Origin: Marinobacter maritimus
GTDB taxonomy: Bacteria > Pseudomonadota > Gammaproteobacteria > Pseudomonadales > Oleiphilaceae
Length of the DNA: 64,000 nt
Assembly: GCF_007671675.1 (NCBI RefSeq)
Contig: NZ_VCGW01000008.1
Location: 1-64,000 of the forward strand
Direction of reading: 5' to 3'
The notes beneath the pieces were generated by a model. It worked only from the letters and a program-made list of their open reading frames with translations, made no database searches and had not been told where the DNA came from. A program made the position numbers and the translations under genes. Of the stretch, positions 35,131-43,912 are shown piece after piece (within the stretch, counting starts at the first letter, position 1; each line of letters starts with the position of its first letter).

Positions 35131-36221
35131 GCGACGCAGAAATTGGTGCAGGGAACTGGCGATTGGATTGGCCGGTATCAAGTGGTACTCGGGTAGCCAG
35201 TGCTTATTTGAAAACTGCTCCTGAGGACTTTCGGGTTAGTGAGGTGATGGGGGAGTTCCCGGAACATGCGGATTCACCAGGTTTACTCAGCGTTACGGGT
35301 GAGGGTGAGCATCTGTGTCTGTATCTTGAAAAAACCGGGGATAATACGGAATTTGTGGCGGGAGCGCTTGCTACCCTCACGGGCTGTCGATCTTTTGATG
35401 TGGGTTTTTGCGGGCTAAAAGATCGTCACGCGGTCACCCGTCAATGGTTCAGTCTTTATCGTCCCGGTATGATGGACGAGGATACAGCGCTTATTGGGCA
35501 AATTTCGGAGCGCTGGCCTGTAAAATCGGCCCATCGTAGCGTGCGAAAATTACGACGTGGTGACCATCAGGGAAATCATTTCGTTATTACGCTCCGACAT
35601 TTAATCGCCGGGCGCGAGATGGTTGAAAGCGCGCTTGAACGTTTAAAAGTGTACGGAGCACCCAATTATTTTGGCCCTCAGCGCTTCGGTTTTGGTGGTG
35701 CGAACCTCGATCGTGCGGTTCATATTGATCCTGCGGCGCTGAATCGTCGCGGTGGGCACGGTAAGCGCAGAGGTCGGGGTAAGCCAGGCGGTGGCAGAGA
35801 TGACCGGAAAAACGTATTGTACTTTTCGGCTGCCCGCTCCTGGTTGTTCAATGAAGTACTGGCGTCACGGGTGGCAGATGGCAGTTGGCGGGCGCCGCTA
35901 TCGGGTGAGCCTGATGAGATTGCAACCGGCCCTTTATGGGGTGATGGCGGCACAAGTGCGAACGGTGAGGTTGGGCAGCGTGAGCGTGACACCGTCGCGC
36001 AGACTCCGGAGCTGGCTGCTTTGTTTATGACGACTCGAATGAAGCCCGAACGTCGTCCCCTGGTTGTTATGCCTGAGGGGTTGAATTGGTTGTGGCGGGA
36101 TGACGGTGGCTTGGAACTGAGTTTTTTTCTCGCGCCGGGTCAGTACGCCACCACGGTTTTGGGTGATATTTTTGAGCTTGAGGACATGAGTCTCAGCCAG
36201 CATAAAAAACAACACGACTAA
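35127..36221 (+). CDS. truD: tRNA pseudouridine(13) synthase
   Basis: 364 residues from GTG 35127 (GTGA overlap with the ispF stop); GTG 35103 is an alternative. Motifs: FRVSEVMGEFPEHADSPG, the catalytic-Asp segment CGLKDRHAVTRQWFSL, and GNHFVITLR, YFGPQRFG and NVLYFSAARSWLFN. It isomerises U13 in tRNA-Glu. Odd feature: a strongly basic Gly/Arg insert (NRRGGHGKRRGRGKPGGGRD, about residues 211-230) between the RFGFGG and LYFSAARS motifs, absent from the E. coli protein as I know it. It follows ispF and precedes surE, the standard order. Confidence 0.94.
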   Translation: MSDAEIGAGNWRLDWPVSSGTRVASAYLKTAPEDFRVSEVMGEFPEHADSPGLLSVTGEGEHLCLYLEKTGDNTEFVAGALATLTGCRSFDVGFCGLKDRHAVTRQWFSLYRPGMMDEDTALIGQISERWPVKSAHRSVRKLRRGDHQGNHFVITLRHLIAGREMVESALERLKVYGAPNYFGPQRFGFGGANLDRAVHIDPAALNRRGGHGKRRGRGKPGGGRDDRKNVLYFSAARSWLFNEVLASRVADGSWRAPLSGEPDEIATGPLWGDGGTSANGEVGQRERDTVAQTPELAALFMTTRMKPERRPLVVMPEGLNWLWRDDGGLELSFFLAPGQYATTVLGDIFELEDMSLSQHKKQHD

Positions 36222-36254
36222 CGGGCTTGGCCCGACGATTTATTGGAGTGCACT

Positions 36255-37025
36255 GTGCGTATTCTGTTGTCAAATGATGACGGTGTTCATTCACCGGGAT
36301 TGGTCGCTCTGTATGAAGGTCTCAAGGGCCTTGGTGACCTGGAAGTAGTAGCGCCAGACAGGGATCACAGCGGAGCAAGTAATGCTCTGACGCTCAACCG
36401 ACCTCTGACAGTTGAGCAGCATCCCGGTGGTTTCCGGTCTGTTGACGGCACGCCTACAGATTGTGTGCATCTTGCGGTTAACGGGCTGTTTCGGGAGCCG
36501 TTTGACCGAGTGGTTTCCGGCATTAATACCCACGCCAATCTGGGTGATGACATTATCTATTCTGGCACCGTGGCGGCGGCAACGGAAGGTCGTCATCTTG
36601 GTTTGCCTGCCATTGCTGTGTCTTTGGTAAGCGAAGGACGTAATCATTTTGACACGGCCGCCAGAGTCGTTCGCATGCTGCTGGAAAGTGCACGGCCTTT
36701 TGTTTTAGGGCCTCGCTCCATTCTGAATGTGAACGTGCCGGATCTGCCCTGGGAAGACCTTGCAGGATTCCGTGTTACCCGGCTGGGCGACCGGGAGCGC
36801 GCCGAAGGTGCTGTTCCAATGACTTGCCCCAGGGGTAAGGAACGCTACTGGATTGGGGCTGCCGGAAAGGGCGGCGACGCCGGCCCGGGAACCGACTTTC
36901 ATGCCGTTTCTCAAGGGTATGTCTCACTGACTCCTGTGCACATAGATATGACGCGCCATGAGGCGCTGGTCTCTCTCAGGTCTTGGGTGGACACCCTCCA
37001 GGCCTCCATGGGGGATGGTGCGTGA
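36255..37025 (+). CDS. surE: 5'/3'-nucleotidase SurE
   Basis: 256 residues from GTG 36255 (VRILLSNDDGVHSPG) with GGAG 6 bases upstream. The metal site uses D8 and D9 (NDDG), a Ser in SGASNALTL and an Asn in SGINTHANLGDD. The enzyme removes phosphate from nucleoside monophosphates and polyphosphates and belongs to the survival genes of stationary phase, together with pcm, nlpD and rpoS that follow. The pcm start GTGA overlaps its stop by 4 bases. Confidence 0.96.
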   Translation: MRILLSNDDGVHSPGLVALYEGLKGLGDLEVVAPDRDHSGASNALTLNRPLTVEQHPGGFRSVDGTPTDCVHLAVNGLFREPFDRVVSGINTHANLGDDIIYSGTVAAATEGRHLGLPAIAVSLVSEGRNHFDTAARVVRMLLESARPFVLGPRSILNVNVPDLPWEDLAGFRVTRLGDRERAEGAVPMTCPRGKERYWIGAAGKGGDAGPGTDFHAVSQGYVSLTPVHIDMTRHEALVSLRSWVDTLQASMGDGA

Positions 37026-37678
37026 GTGGAGAGCTTCAGGGTATCGGGATGACATCCAGGCGCACTCGTATGCGCCTTGTACAGCGCCTCAAAGAATCGG
37101 GTATCGAGTCGGATCGCGTGCTGGAGGTTATGGGGCAGGTTCCTCGCCACATTTTTCTGGATGAAGCACTTTCGCATCGGGCATACGAAGACACCTCGCT
37201 TCCCATTGGCTACGGCCAGACGCTGTCTCAGCCCTATATCGTCGCCAGAATGACGGAGCTGCTGCTCAGGCATGAGCCTGCCAGGGTGCTGGAACTGGGT
37301 ACCGGGTCAGGCTATCAGACGGCGGTTTTGTCACAACTCTTCGACGACATTTATAGCGTTGAACGCATCAAGCCGCTGCAAGATCGTGCCCGGGACAGGC
37401 TGCGGCAGCTCAACATCCGCAACGTCATGCTCAAGCATGCAGATGGTGGGATGGGGTGGCCAGAGAGAGGGCCGTTTGACGGTATTATTGTTACTGCCGC
37501 GCCGATGGAGGTGCCAACCGAGCTACTGGAGCAGCTTGCCGATGGCGGCGTTCTGGTGGCACCCGTTGGTGAGGAGCATCAGGTGCTTGTTGAAGTTATT
37601 CGCAACGGTGACCGGTTTGAACGGCGTGATCTGGAGCCAGTTCGGTTTGTGCCTCTTTTGGGTGGAGTTGTCCGTTGA
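37022..37678 (+). CDS. pcm: Protein-L-isoaspartate O-methyltransferase
   Basis: 218 residues from GTG 37022, overlapping the surE stop; ATG 37049 (MTSRRTRMRL) is an alternative start. Motifs: YEDTSLPIGYGQTLSQPYIVARM and the SAM-binding VLELGTGSGYQTAVLSQL, then FDGIIVTAAP. It methylates abnormal isoaspartyl residues to start protein repair. It overlaps the next gene by 4 bases (TTGA), keeping the surE-pcm-(DUF368)-nlpD-rpoS order. Confidence 0.96.
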   Translation: MSGELQGIGMTSRRTRMRLVQRLKESGIESDRVLEVMGQVPRHIFLDEALSHRAYEDTSLPIGYGQTLSQPYIVARMTELLLRHEPARVLELGTGSGYQTAVLSQLFDDIYSVERIKPLQDRARDRLRQLNIRNVMLKHADGGMGWPERGPFDGIIVTAAPMEVPTELLEQLADGGVLVAPVGEEHQVLVEVIRNGDRFERRDLEPVRFVPLLGGVVR

Positions 37679-38649
37679 GAGCTCAATCCCAGGAAGTCCA
37701 CACTCAAAGCAGCGCCCGCACACACCATCCCGCATCCGTATTCTTGAGGGGCATGGCGATGGGTGCAGCGGATATCGTCCCCGGTGTTTCTGGCGGCACC
37801 ATCGCGTTTATAACCGGTATTTACTTCCGGCTTCTGGAAGCAATTAACGCAACCCCGGGGGCCGTTTTCAAATATCTGTTCCGGGGGAATGTGAGGGCAT
37901 TTTGGCAGGCCTGTGATGGCACCTTCCTCAGCGCTTTACTGGTGGGTATTCTCGTCAGCATTGTGACCCTGGCATCCGGGATCAGTTTCCTGCTGGCTGA
38001 ATACCCGGTTCTGATCTGGAGCTTTTTCTTTGGTCTGATTCTCGCGTCAGTTTGGCACGTCGGCCGTCAGGCACAACATTATCGCGCGGTGCTGCTCATT
38101 CCTCTTTCGGTTGGTATTGTCGCGGCCTGGTGGATTACAACTCTTTCTGTAGGCCAGCTAAACCCTTCTGCTTTGACCTTTTTCTGCGCAGGCGCTGTCG
38201 CGATATGCGCGATGATCCTGCCCGGCATCTCAGGCAGTTTCATTCTGGTTATTGTTGGCATGTATGCGCCGGTTCTCGCGGCGATAAAATCTTTTGATAT
38301 CGCCATGTTGCTGCTGTTTATGGCGGGATGCGTATTGGGCCTGCTGTCGGTTGCAAGACTGATTACATGGGCGTTCAAAGCCTACCACGACCCTGTGTTG
38401 GCTTTGCTTACCGGCTTCATGATCGGCGCACTGAACAAGGTCTGGCCTTGGAAGGAAACCCTAACCTGGAGAACAAACAGTTCGGGCGAACAGGTGCCGC
38501 TGAGCGAAGTCAGTATCAGCCCTGGTGTGTTTGCCGATCTCACAGGCCTTGATCCTCAGGTTGCGTCAGCCGTGGCAATGGTTATCGCGGGCATTGCTCT
38601 AGTGCTGCTGATCGAGTGGCTGGGTGGGCGTTATCAGAATGCAGAGTAA
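37675..38649 (+). CDS. DUF368 membrane protein (PopT-like undecaprenyl-phosphate translocase)
   Basis: 324 residues from TTG 37675, which overlaps the pcm stop; ATG 37753 would remove a polar leader but begins at the conserved FLRGMAMGAADIVPGVSGGT. About eight hydrophobic helices and the repeated motif MILPGISGSFILVIVGMY mark the DUF368 family. Recent work on other bacteria assigns DUF368 proteins to recycling of undecaprenyl phosphate across the inner membrane, serving cell wall and lipopolysaccharide synthesis. The role here is by family only. The start is uncertain. Confidence 0.88.
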   Translation: MRAQSQEVHTQSSARTHHPASVFLRGMAMGAADIVPGVSGGTIAFITGIYFRLLEAINATPGAVFKYLFRGNVRAFWQACDGTFLSALLVGILVSIVTLASGISFLLAEYPVLIWSFFFGLILASVWHVGRQAQHYRAVLLIPLSVGIVAAWWITTLSVGQLNPSALTFFCAGAVAICAMILPGISGSFILVIVGMYAPVLAAIKSFDIAMLLLFMAGCVLGLLSVARLITWAFKAYHDPVLALLTGFMIGALNKVWPWKETLTWRTNSSGEQVPLSEVSISPGVFADLTGLDPQVASAVAMVIAGIALVLLIEWLGGRYQNAE

Positions 38650-38821
38650 CTGCATCCCATAGCATCGGGTGGCCCTGTGTTACCTTTACAGGCAGATGGT
38701 TGTTCCCGCCCGTAACAAAGATGGTAACGGGTAACGGGGTGGCCAGTGAGTAACTTGGATTTGATTTCAAAATGTGCAATAAATTAGCGAGTTACTTTTG
38801 AAACTTCAGGATCTTCTTTGA

Positions 38822-39778
38822 TTGGATTCTGAGCCAACGCAGATTACTCATAACCAGGCCGGTGTTATTCCTGTGAGATTATTACGTGGGTCAGCTCAAG
38901 CCGCTTTGTCGGCCTCCCCGCGGTTCCTCTTTGGTGCCCACCCGGCCGCCTGTGCTTCTGAAGCGTGCAAGCGCTGGTTCTTTCTGATTGCGTTTCTTTT
39001 CCTTTCCGGCGCAATGAGCGGTTGCAACACTCAAGCACTTCATCAGGATGATATTTACAATCCGCCGGTTTACTGGGGGCGCCACGTTGTGCGCCAAGGT
39101 GAGACGCTGTACGGCATTGCCTGGACTTACGGCCGCGATTACCGGGAGCTGGGCAGCGCCAATGGAATCGGTCCGCCCTGGACTATCCGGGCCGGCCAGG
39201 TGCTTCGGCTGGACCTTCGCGGCAATGCCCAGTCAGGTACTAGTGGTCGTGCAACAGCGCAGGCGTCGAGGCCAGCTGCGAATACCTCCGCCCGAGCGCC
39301 ACGTGCCAAACCTCCTGCACCAACTCCTGCTAACACCCGGAAACCAGCCGTCACCCGAAAGCCCGACAAATCAGCGCCCTTGGCGTCACGCACGCAAACG
39401 GTAGCCAGCATCCCATGGCGTTGGCCCCACTCTGGCACCGTAATTGCAGGCTACTCAGCATCCGGAAAAGTCAACAAAGGCGTTGATATTGCCGGAAAAG
39501 CCGGGGATGCTGTGAGAGCCGCCGCAGATGGAAGTGTCGTCTACGCTGGCAATGGGTTGCTGGGTTATGGCAATTTGATTATTGTAAATCACAATGAGCA
39601 CTATCTGAGTGCATACGCTCATAACCGGAAAATTCTGGTTAGCGAAGGGGAGGGAGTAAAAGCCGGGCAAGTCATAGCAGAACTCGGCGGCAACGGTTCA
39701 GAGCGTCCCATGTTACATTTTGAGATCCGAAAAAATGGTAACCCGGTCGATCCAACCCATTATTTGCCACCACGCTAA
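38822..39778 (+). CDS. nlpD: NlpD-like LysM/M23 lipoprotein
   Basis: 318 residues from TTG 38822, with AGGA 10 bases upstream; GTG 38873 would give 301. A hydrophobic segment ends in a lipobox SGAMSGC near residue 68, giving an unusually long N-terminal leader that favours a later start. Then come a LysM domain (RQGETLYGIAWTYGRDYREL), an Ala/Pro/Arg-rich linker, and a C-terminal M23 fold. The first zinc His is lost (VNKGVDIAG), as in E. coli NlpD, so it should activate an amidase (AmiC) rather than cut peptidoglycan itself. It directly precedes rpoS, as usual. Confidence 0.9.
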   Translation: MDSEPTQITHNQAGVIPVRLLRGSAQAALSASPRFLFGAHPAACASEACKRWFFLIAFLFLSGAMSGCNTQALHQDDIYNPPVYWGRHVVRQGETLYGIAWTYGRDYRELGSANGIGPPWTIRAGQVLRLDLRGNAQSGTSGRATAQASRPAANTSARAPRAKPPAPTPANTRKPAVTRKPDKSAPLASRTQTVASIPWRWPHSGTVIAGYSASGKVNKGVDIAGKAGDAVRAAADGSVVYAGNGLLGYGNLIIVNHNEHYLSAYAHNRKILVSEGEGVKAGQVIAELGGNGSERPMLHFEIRKNGNPVDPTHYLPPR

Positions 39779-39785
39779 TGACTAG

Positions 39786-39917
39786 ATGCGGTGTTTAAAA
39801 CAAGAAAAAATGATGGCAACAGCGCATAAGCTGGCCATTGATGAAGTCCTGAAGAGAAAAGAAATAAACAATGCCCGCAACAAAAAAAAGTATCGGGCGA
39901 AAATCCAGGATTGTTGA
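39786..39917 (+). CDS. Possible small basic ORF in the nlpD-rpoS gap
   Basis: A 43-codon frame from ATG 39786 to TGA 39917, or 35 codons from ATG 39810. It encodes a Lys/Arg-rich peptide with a helical pattern (AHKLAIDEVLKRKEINNARN, then KKKYRAKIQDC). No good ribosome binding site precedes either ATG. It ends 17 bases before the rpoS start, inside what should be the rpoS leader. It may be a real small protein, a leader peptide, or chance in an A-rich stretch. Confidence 0.3.
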   Translation: MRCLKQEKMMATAHKLAIDEVLKRKEINNARNKKKYRAKIQDC

Positions 39918-39934
39918 AAGGCGGGGCAAGAGAT

Positions 39935-40963
39935 ATGTCAGCAGAACAAGAAGATATGATTGTTGATCGTATATCAGACGTTGATGGCTCTACAAACGTT
40001 GACGACTCCAGAAACGTTGATGACTCTGAAGATCAGTTACTCGCGGAAGAAAAAACCGGTAAGAGTGCTTCAGCGGCGGCTGAAACCGATGGAGGATTTC
40101 CTACCCAGGGGCGCTACTACGCCAGCTCCAAACAGCTCGATGCCACTCAGCTTTATCTCAATGAAATTGGTTTCTCACCGCTTCTGACTCCGGAAGAGGA
40201 AGTCTATTTTGCACGCCTTGCTCGCAAGGGTGAGGAGTCCGGCCGTAAACGCATGATTGAGAGTAATTTGCGGCTGGTTGTGAAAATTGCGCGCCGTTAT
40301 GTGAACCGTGGGCTGACACTGCTTGACCTGATCGAAGAGGGAAACCTCGGCTTGATCCGAGCGGTTGAAAAGTTTGACCCGGAACGGGGTTTCCGTTTCT
40401 CCACCTACGCAACATGGTGGATCCGCCAGACGATAGAGCGGGCCATCATGAACCAGACCCGCACCATCCGTTTGCCCATTCACGTGGTCAAGGAACTGAA
40501 TCTTTATCTGCGGGCTGCTCGCGAACTGACGCAGAAGCTTGATCACGAGCCATCGGCGGAAGAAATCGCAAGGAAAGTGGATAAGCCGGTTAATGATGTG
40601 AAACGTATGCTAGGCCTCAATGAGCGCGTAGCTTCCATGGATACGCCTATTGGTGCCGGTGGTGAGAAGTCCCTTTTGGATACCGTCGCCGATGAAGGCG
40701 CCTCGGATCCTGCAGACGTGCTGCAAGACAGCAACATGTGTGCCTGCCTTGGGAAATGGATAGACCAGCTCAGCGACAAGCAGCAGGAAGTTCTGTCCCG
40801 GCGGTTTGGGCTCAGGGGCTACCCTGTCAGCACCCTTGAAGAAGTCGGGCAGGAAATCGGCCTCACCCGGGAACGGGTTCGACAGATTCAGGTAGAAGCG
40901 CTACGGCGCTTACGTGAAATTCTTGAAAAAGAAGGTTTGACTGGAAACCTGCTGTTCAAATAG
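39935..40963 (+). CDS. rpoS: RNA polymerase sigma factor RpoS
   Basis: 342 residues from ATG 39935 (MSAEQEDM). Region 1.2 DATQLYLNEIGFSPLLTPEEE; region 2 with KRMIESNLRLVVKIARRYVN, LIEEGNLGLIRAVEKFDPERG and RFSTYATWWIRQTIERAI; region 3 HVVKELNLYLRAARELTQKL; region 4 DKQQEVLSRRFGLRG and EVGQEIGLTRERVRQIQVEAL. This is the stationary-phase and stress sigma factor. The N-terminus has an Asp-rich duplication (NVDDSRNVDDSED). It follows nlpD and is closed by a strong terminator. Confidence 0.97.
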   Translation: MSAEQEDMIVDRISDVDGSTNVDDSRNVDDSEDQLLAEEKTGKSASAAAETDGGFPTQGRYYASSKQLDATQLYLNEIGFSPLLTPEEEVYFARLARKGEESGRKRMIESNLRLVVKIARRYVNRGLTLLDLIEEGNLGLIRAVEKFDPERGFRFSTYATWWIRQTIERAIMNQTRTIRLPIHVVKELNLYLRAARELTQKLDHEPSAEEIARKVDKPVNDVKRMLGLNERVASMDTPIGAGGEKSLLDTVADEGASDPADVLQDSNMCACLGKWIDQLSDKQQEVLSRRFGLRGYPVSTLEEVGQEIGLTRERVRQIQVEALRRLREILEKEGLTGNLLFK

Positions 40964-40982
40964 CTTTTCTGACGCAACATCC

Positions 40983-41014
40983 AAAACGCCGGCCATGTTT
41001 CATGGCCGGCGTTT
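40983..41014 (+). terminator. Intrinsic terminator after rpoS
   Basis: AAAACGCCGGCCATG / CATGGCCGGCGTTTT with a TTT-type loop forms a 15-base-pair perfect stem ending in T-rich sequence (GTTTTGTGTTTT). The A and T ends on both sides could let it work in either direction. It starts 20 bases after the rpoS stop. The ~165 bases that follow carry only the upstream region of the next gene. Confidence 0.93.
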
Positions 41015-41182
41015 TGTGTTTTAGTCGTTCTGCAAAAGTATCTCCGAAAAGTAACCGTGCAAATGAGAACCAGGTTGCGACTCGCCCCTTTTGGTCATTG
41101 TTAGAATAGCAACACCGGGGGCTGCGGACTTTTACCTGGTGACGAATGAACTCTCATAATAATGACTGAAAAGGAAAGGACG

Positions 41183-41755
41183 ATGAAAAAGGCGTTTTTG
41201 ACCGGTTTTGCATCCTTGATGCTCGCCGCCACACTATCAGCTCCTGCTTTGGCGTTGACCGTTGAAGGTGTTGATGTCCCTGAGACCTACAAGGCAGACA
41301 GCACCGAGCTTGCCTTGAACGGTGCAGGCACTCGCTCCAAATTTTTCATGGATCTCTATATTGGCAGTCTCTATGTGCCTCAGGCACAGCAAGATGGCAA
41401 TGCCGTGATTGAGGCCGATGAGCCTCAGGCAATTACCCTGCATATTATTTCCGGCATGATCACCAGCGACCGCATGACAGAGGCAACCCTGGAAGGCTTT
41501 GAGGCTTCTACGGGTGGTGATATGGCTTCTGTTCAGGCGGAAATTGATCAGTTCATGTCGGTATTCAAAGAGGAAATCAAGGAAGGTGACGTGTTTGACC
41601 TGGTCTACGTGCCAGGCGAGGGCGTCAAGGTGCTGAAAAACGGTGAGCAAAAGGACACTGTCGGAGGCCTTGAGTTCAAGAAAGCCTTATTCGGTATTTG
41701 GCTTTCTGATGAGCCGGCTCAGAAGAGTTTGAAGAAGAAAATGCTGGGTCAGAGC
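41183..41755 (+). CDS. Chalcone-isomerase-like periplasmic protein
   Basis: 191 codons (190 residues) read from ATG 41183 (MKKAFLTGF), preceded by AAGGAAAGGA; the frame's stop ends at 41758. A Sec signal peptide ends at APALA, followed by LTVEGVDVPET. The mature part has the ALNGAGTRSKFFMDLYIGSLYVP segment typical of bacterial chalcone-isomerase-fold proteins (Chalcone_3 group). In bacteria these are not flavonoid enzymes, and their ligand is unknown, possibly fatty acids. It stands alone between rpoS and the convergent nth, with which it shares a bidirectional terminator. Confidence 0.85.
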
Positions 41756-41781
41756 TGACAGAGATCTGTTGTTTATGTCAG

Positions 41782-41806
41782 AAAAGCCGGCAATCGCCGG
41801 CTTTTT
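41782..41806. terminator. Bidirectional terminator between the chalcone-isomerase-like gene and nth
   Basis: AAAAGCCGGC-AATC-GCCGGCTTTTT is a perfect GC stem with A and T tracts on the two sides, 23 bases after the plus-strand stop and 20 bases after the nth stop on the minus strand. It fits both convergent transcripts. Confidence 0.93.
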
Positions 41807-41825
41807 CGTGTCTGGAGCGAGCCTC

Positions 41826-42464
41826 TTATTGATAGTCGCTTTTCTGTTTGAACTCGCAAAGATCCTCAATAATGCAGGCGCCGCATCGGGGTTTTCGCGC
41901 TACGCAGGTGTAACGCCCGTGCAGGATAAGCCAGTGGTGAGCATCCTGAAGAAACTCTTTCGGAACCAGCCGCATCAGGCGGTTTTCCACTTCGACAACG
42001 TTCTTGCCCGGAGCAATACCGGTGCGGTTGGATACCCGAAAAATATGAGTGTCCACCGCCATGGCGATCTGTCCGAACGCTGTGTTCAGAACCACATTAG
42101 CCGTTTTTCGGCCGACTCCCGGAAGGGCTTCAAGGTCCTCACGGTTGTCAGGCACAATGCTGTTGTGTTTTTCAATCAGTAATCGGCAGGTCTTGATGAC
42201 GTTCTCTGCCTTGCTGTTGAATAACCCGATGGTCTTGATGTAGTTCTTCAAGCCGTCCACACCCAGTGCAAGTATGGCCTCGGGCGTGTTTGCTACCGGG
42301 TAGAGCTTGTCTGTTGCCTTGTTGACGCCCACATCCGTAGCCTGCGCAGAGAGAATAACCGCAATGAGCAGTTCAAACGGGTTGCTGTAGTTCAGCTCTG
42401 TTTCCGGGTTGGGGTTAGCTTCCCGAAAACGGGAGAAAATTTCGATGCGTTTGGCTTTATTCAT
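41826..42464 (-). CDS. nth: Endonuclease III
   Basis: 212 residues, standard length. The helix-hairpin-helix LPGVGRKTANVVL carries the catalytic Lys120, and Asp138 stands in VDTHIFRVSNR, both at the E. coli numbers. The [4Fe-4S] cluster cysteines C187, C194, C197 and C203 are all present. It removes oxidised pyrimidines from DNA and cuts at the abasic site. It closes the rnfABCDGE-nth operon, 28 bases after rnfE. Confidence 0.97.
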   Translation of the reverse strand: MNKAKRIEIFSRFREANPNPETELNYSNPFELLIAVILSAQATDVGVNKATDKLYPVANTPEAILALGVDGLKNYIKTIGLFNSKAENVIKTCRLLIEKHNSIVPDNREDLEALPGVGRKTANVVLNTAFGQIAMAVDTHIFRVSNRTGIAPGKNVVEVENRLMRLVPKEFLQDAHHWLILHGRYTCVARKPRCGACIIEDLCEFKQKSDYQ

Positions 42465-42492
42465 GGTGTTTTGTTACGGCTCCGGCCGCAGA

Positions 42493-43206
42493 TCATGAAA
42501 CGTTTCCGGTGACACGCACGCGTTTGCTGCCGGGCGCTGCTGTTGGCTGAACTGCCTTTTGTCGTTCCTTCAAGTGGTTGTCGATGCCGTTTTTCAGAGC
42601 GATCAGCAGCCCGAGACCTACGAACGCGCCGGGCGGTAGTACCATGAACAGCATGTCCGGATAGTTGGCAAACGGCTCAATGACCCAGTCGGCAGCCATG
42701 GGGCCGAGCAGCAGGTGCATATCAACAAACAGGGTGCCCTGACCGATCAGTTCGCGCATGCCGCCGAGAATAAGCAGCACGATCAGGAAGCCTGCACCCA
42801 TCATTGCACCATCCAGTAGCGCGGGCCCGGGTGAGTTGCGTGAGGCAAACGCGTCGGCACGGCCCAGAATGGCGCAATTGGTAACGATCAGTGGGATGAA
42901 GATACCGAGAATCTGGTAAAGCTCGTAAGTGTACGCCTGCATCAATAGTTCGGCACAGGTCACGAAAGAGGCAATGATCATCACGAACGCCGGCAAACGC
43001 ACGGATTCGCTGACATAGTTGCGGATCAAAGAAACAGCCAGGTTAGAGCCCATCAACACCATCAGGGTTGCAAGACCGAGACCGATTGCGTTGACTATCG
43101 TGCTGGTGACCGCAAGAAGAGGGCACAACCCCAGCACCTGAACCAGTGCAGGATTGTTATCCCAGAGGCCGTCGCGGATGATTTCACCGGAGGTTTTAGT
43201 CGCCAT
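42493..43206 (-). CDS. rnfE: Rnf electron transport complex subunit E
   Basis: 237 residues with about six membrane helices. The N-terminal GLWDNNPALVQVLGLCPLLAVT and the NCAILGRADAFAS segment mirror RnfA, its paralogue, as expected. The 30-residue C-terminal tail is basic and polar. It is part of the inner-membrane Rnf (Rsx) complex, which couples ferredoxin:NAD+ electron flow to ion movement, or reduces SoxR in enterics. The start is 2 bases after the rnfG stop. Confidence 0.95.
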   Translation of the reverse strand: MATKTSGEIIRDGLWDNNPALVQVLGLCPLLAVTSTIVNAIGLGLATLMVLMGSNLAVSLIRNYVSESVRLPAFVMIIASFVTCAELLMQAYTYELYQILGIFIPLIVTNCAILGRADAFASRNSPGPALLDGAMMGAGFLIVLLILGGMRELIGQGTLFVDMHLLLGPMAADWVIEPFANYPDMLFMVLPPGAFVGLGLLIALKNGIDNHLKERQKAVQPTAAPGSKRVRVTGNVS

Positions 43207-43208
43207 GA

Positions 43209-43910
43209 TCAGGATTGCTCCGCATTCAGGGATTCGTCGGTCAGGTCCCCGGGGGTAACTTCAGGGCCTTGCCCCGACGGGGTTTTGTTCAGCTGAGCCC
43301 GGATTTCCCGCTGGTTCTGCCGGAAATAAATCAGCGATTTCTGTACCGCTTTTACCACAGCCCGAGGGGTGATGGTGGCGCCGGTAAACTGGTCAAATAC
43401 GCCGCCGTTCTTTTTTACATTCCATTCCCGTGGCGGCGGACTGCCCAAAGAGCGTCCTTCGAAGCCTTTAACCCAGTCGGACTTCCGGGTTTCAATCCGG
43501 TCGCCCAGCCCCGGTGTTTCCTTGTGGCCAATAACTCTTACACCGAGAACAGTACCTTCAAGGTCAATGCCCACAAGCAACTTTATATTGCCTGAATATC
43601 CGTCAGGCGCAATGGCTGGCATGATCATGCCGACCGGTCGTCCGTCTTGCCGTGCGACCCATACCGTCACTGGCCCACCGGTTGCCAGTCGATCGCTCGC
43701 AGGCAGAATTAATGTGTCTCTGAGCATGTCGTTGTTGTGCGCGCTTTCGGGGATGATCTCAAACAGAGCTTTGGCCTCGGCTCTGGCAGCCTGTTCTGCG
43801 ATGCGTTCGTCGGTCAGTGCCTGGGTAACTGCAATGGTGCCGCCGGTAATAACAGCAAACAGTCCAAGCCCTATGGCACTGCGGCGGATGGATTGAGTCA
43901 TGGTCGCCAT
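43209..43910 (-). CDS. rnfG: Rnf electron transport complex subunit G
   Basis: 233 residues: one N-terminal membrane helix, then a periplasmic FMN-binding domain. The flavin attachment motif appears as FTGATITPRAVVKAV (about residues 173-187; the second Thr is the usual covalent FMN site). It has the GHKETPGLGDRIE segment common to RnfG and NqrC. A Thr/Pro-rich tail extends past the domain. It lies 2 bases after rnfD and 2 bases before rnfE. Confidence 0.95.
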   Translation of the reverse strand: MATMTQSIRRSAIGLGLFAVITGGTIAVTQALTDERIAEQAARAEAKALFEIIPESAHNNDMLRDTLILPASDRLATGGPVTVWVARQDGRPVGMIMPAIAPDGYSGNIKLLVGIDLEGTVLGVRVIGHKETPGLGDRIETRKSDWVKGFEGRSLGSPPPREWNVKKNGGVFDQFTGATITPRAVVKAVQKSLIYFRQNQREIRAQLNKTPSGQGPEVTPGDLTDESLNAEQS

Positions 43911-43912
43911 GG

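Noticed and set aside
38700..38740. GTAACGGGTAACGGGG near-repeat and a mismatched hairpin upstream of nlpD
   Set aside because: Short stem with a mismatch, no T run and only two units; it could be chance.
40964..41182. An RsmZ-like small RNA after rpoS, as in Pseudomonas
   Set aside because: The gap has a terminator hairpin but no series of GGA-bearing stem loops, and is too plain to support a regulatory RNA call.
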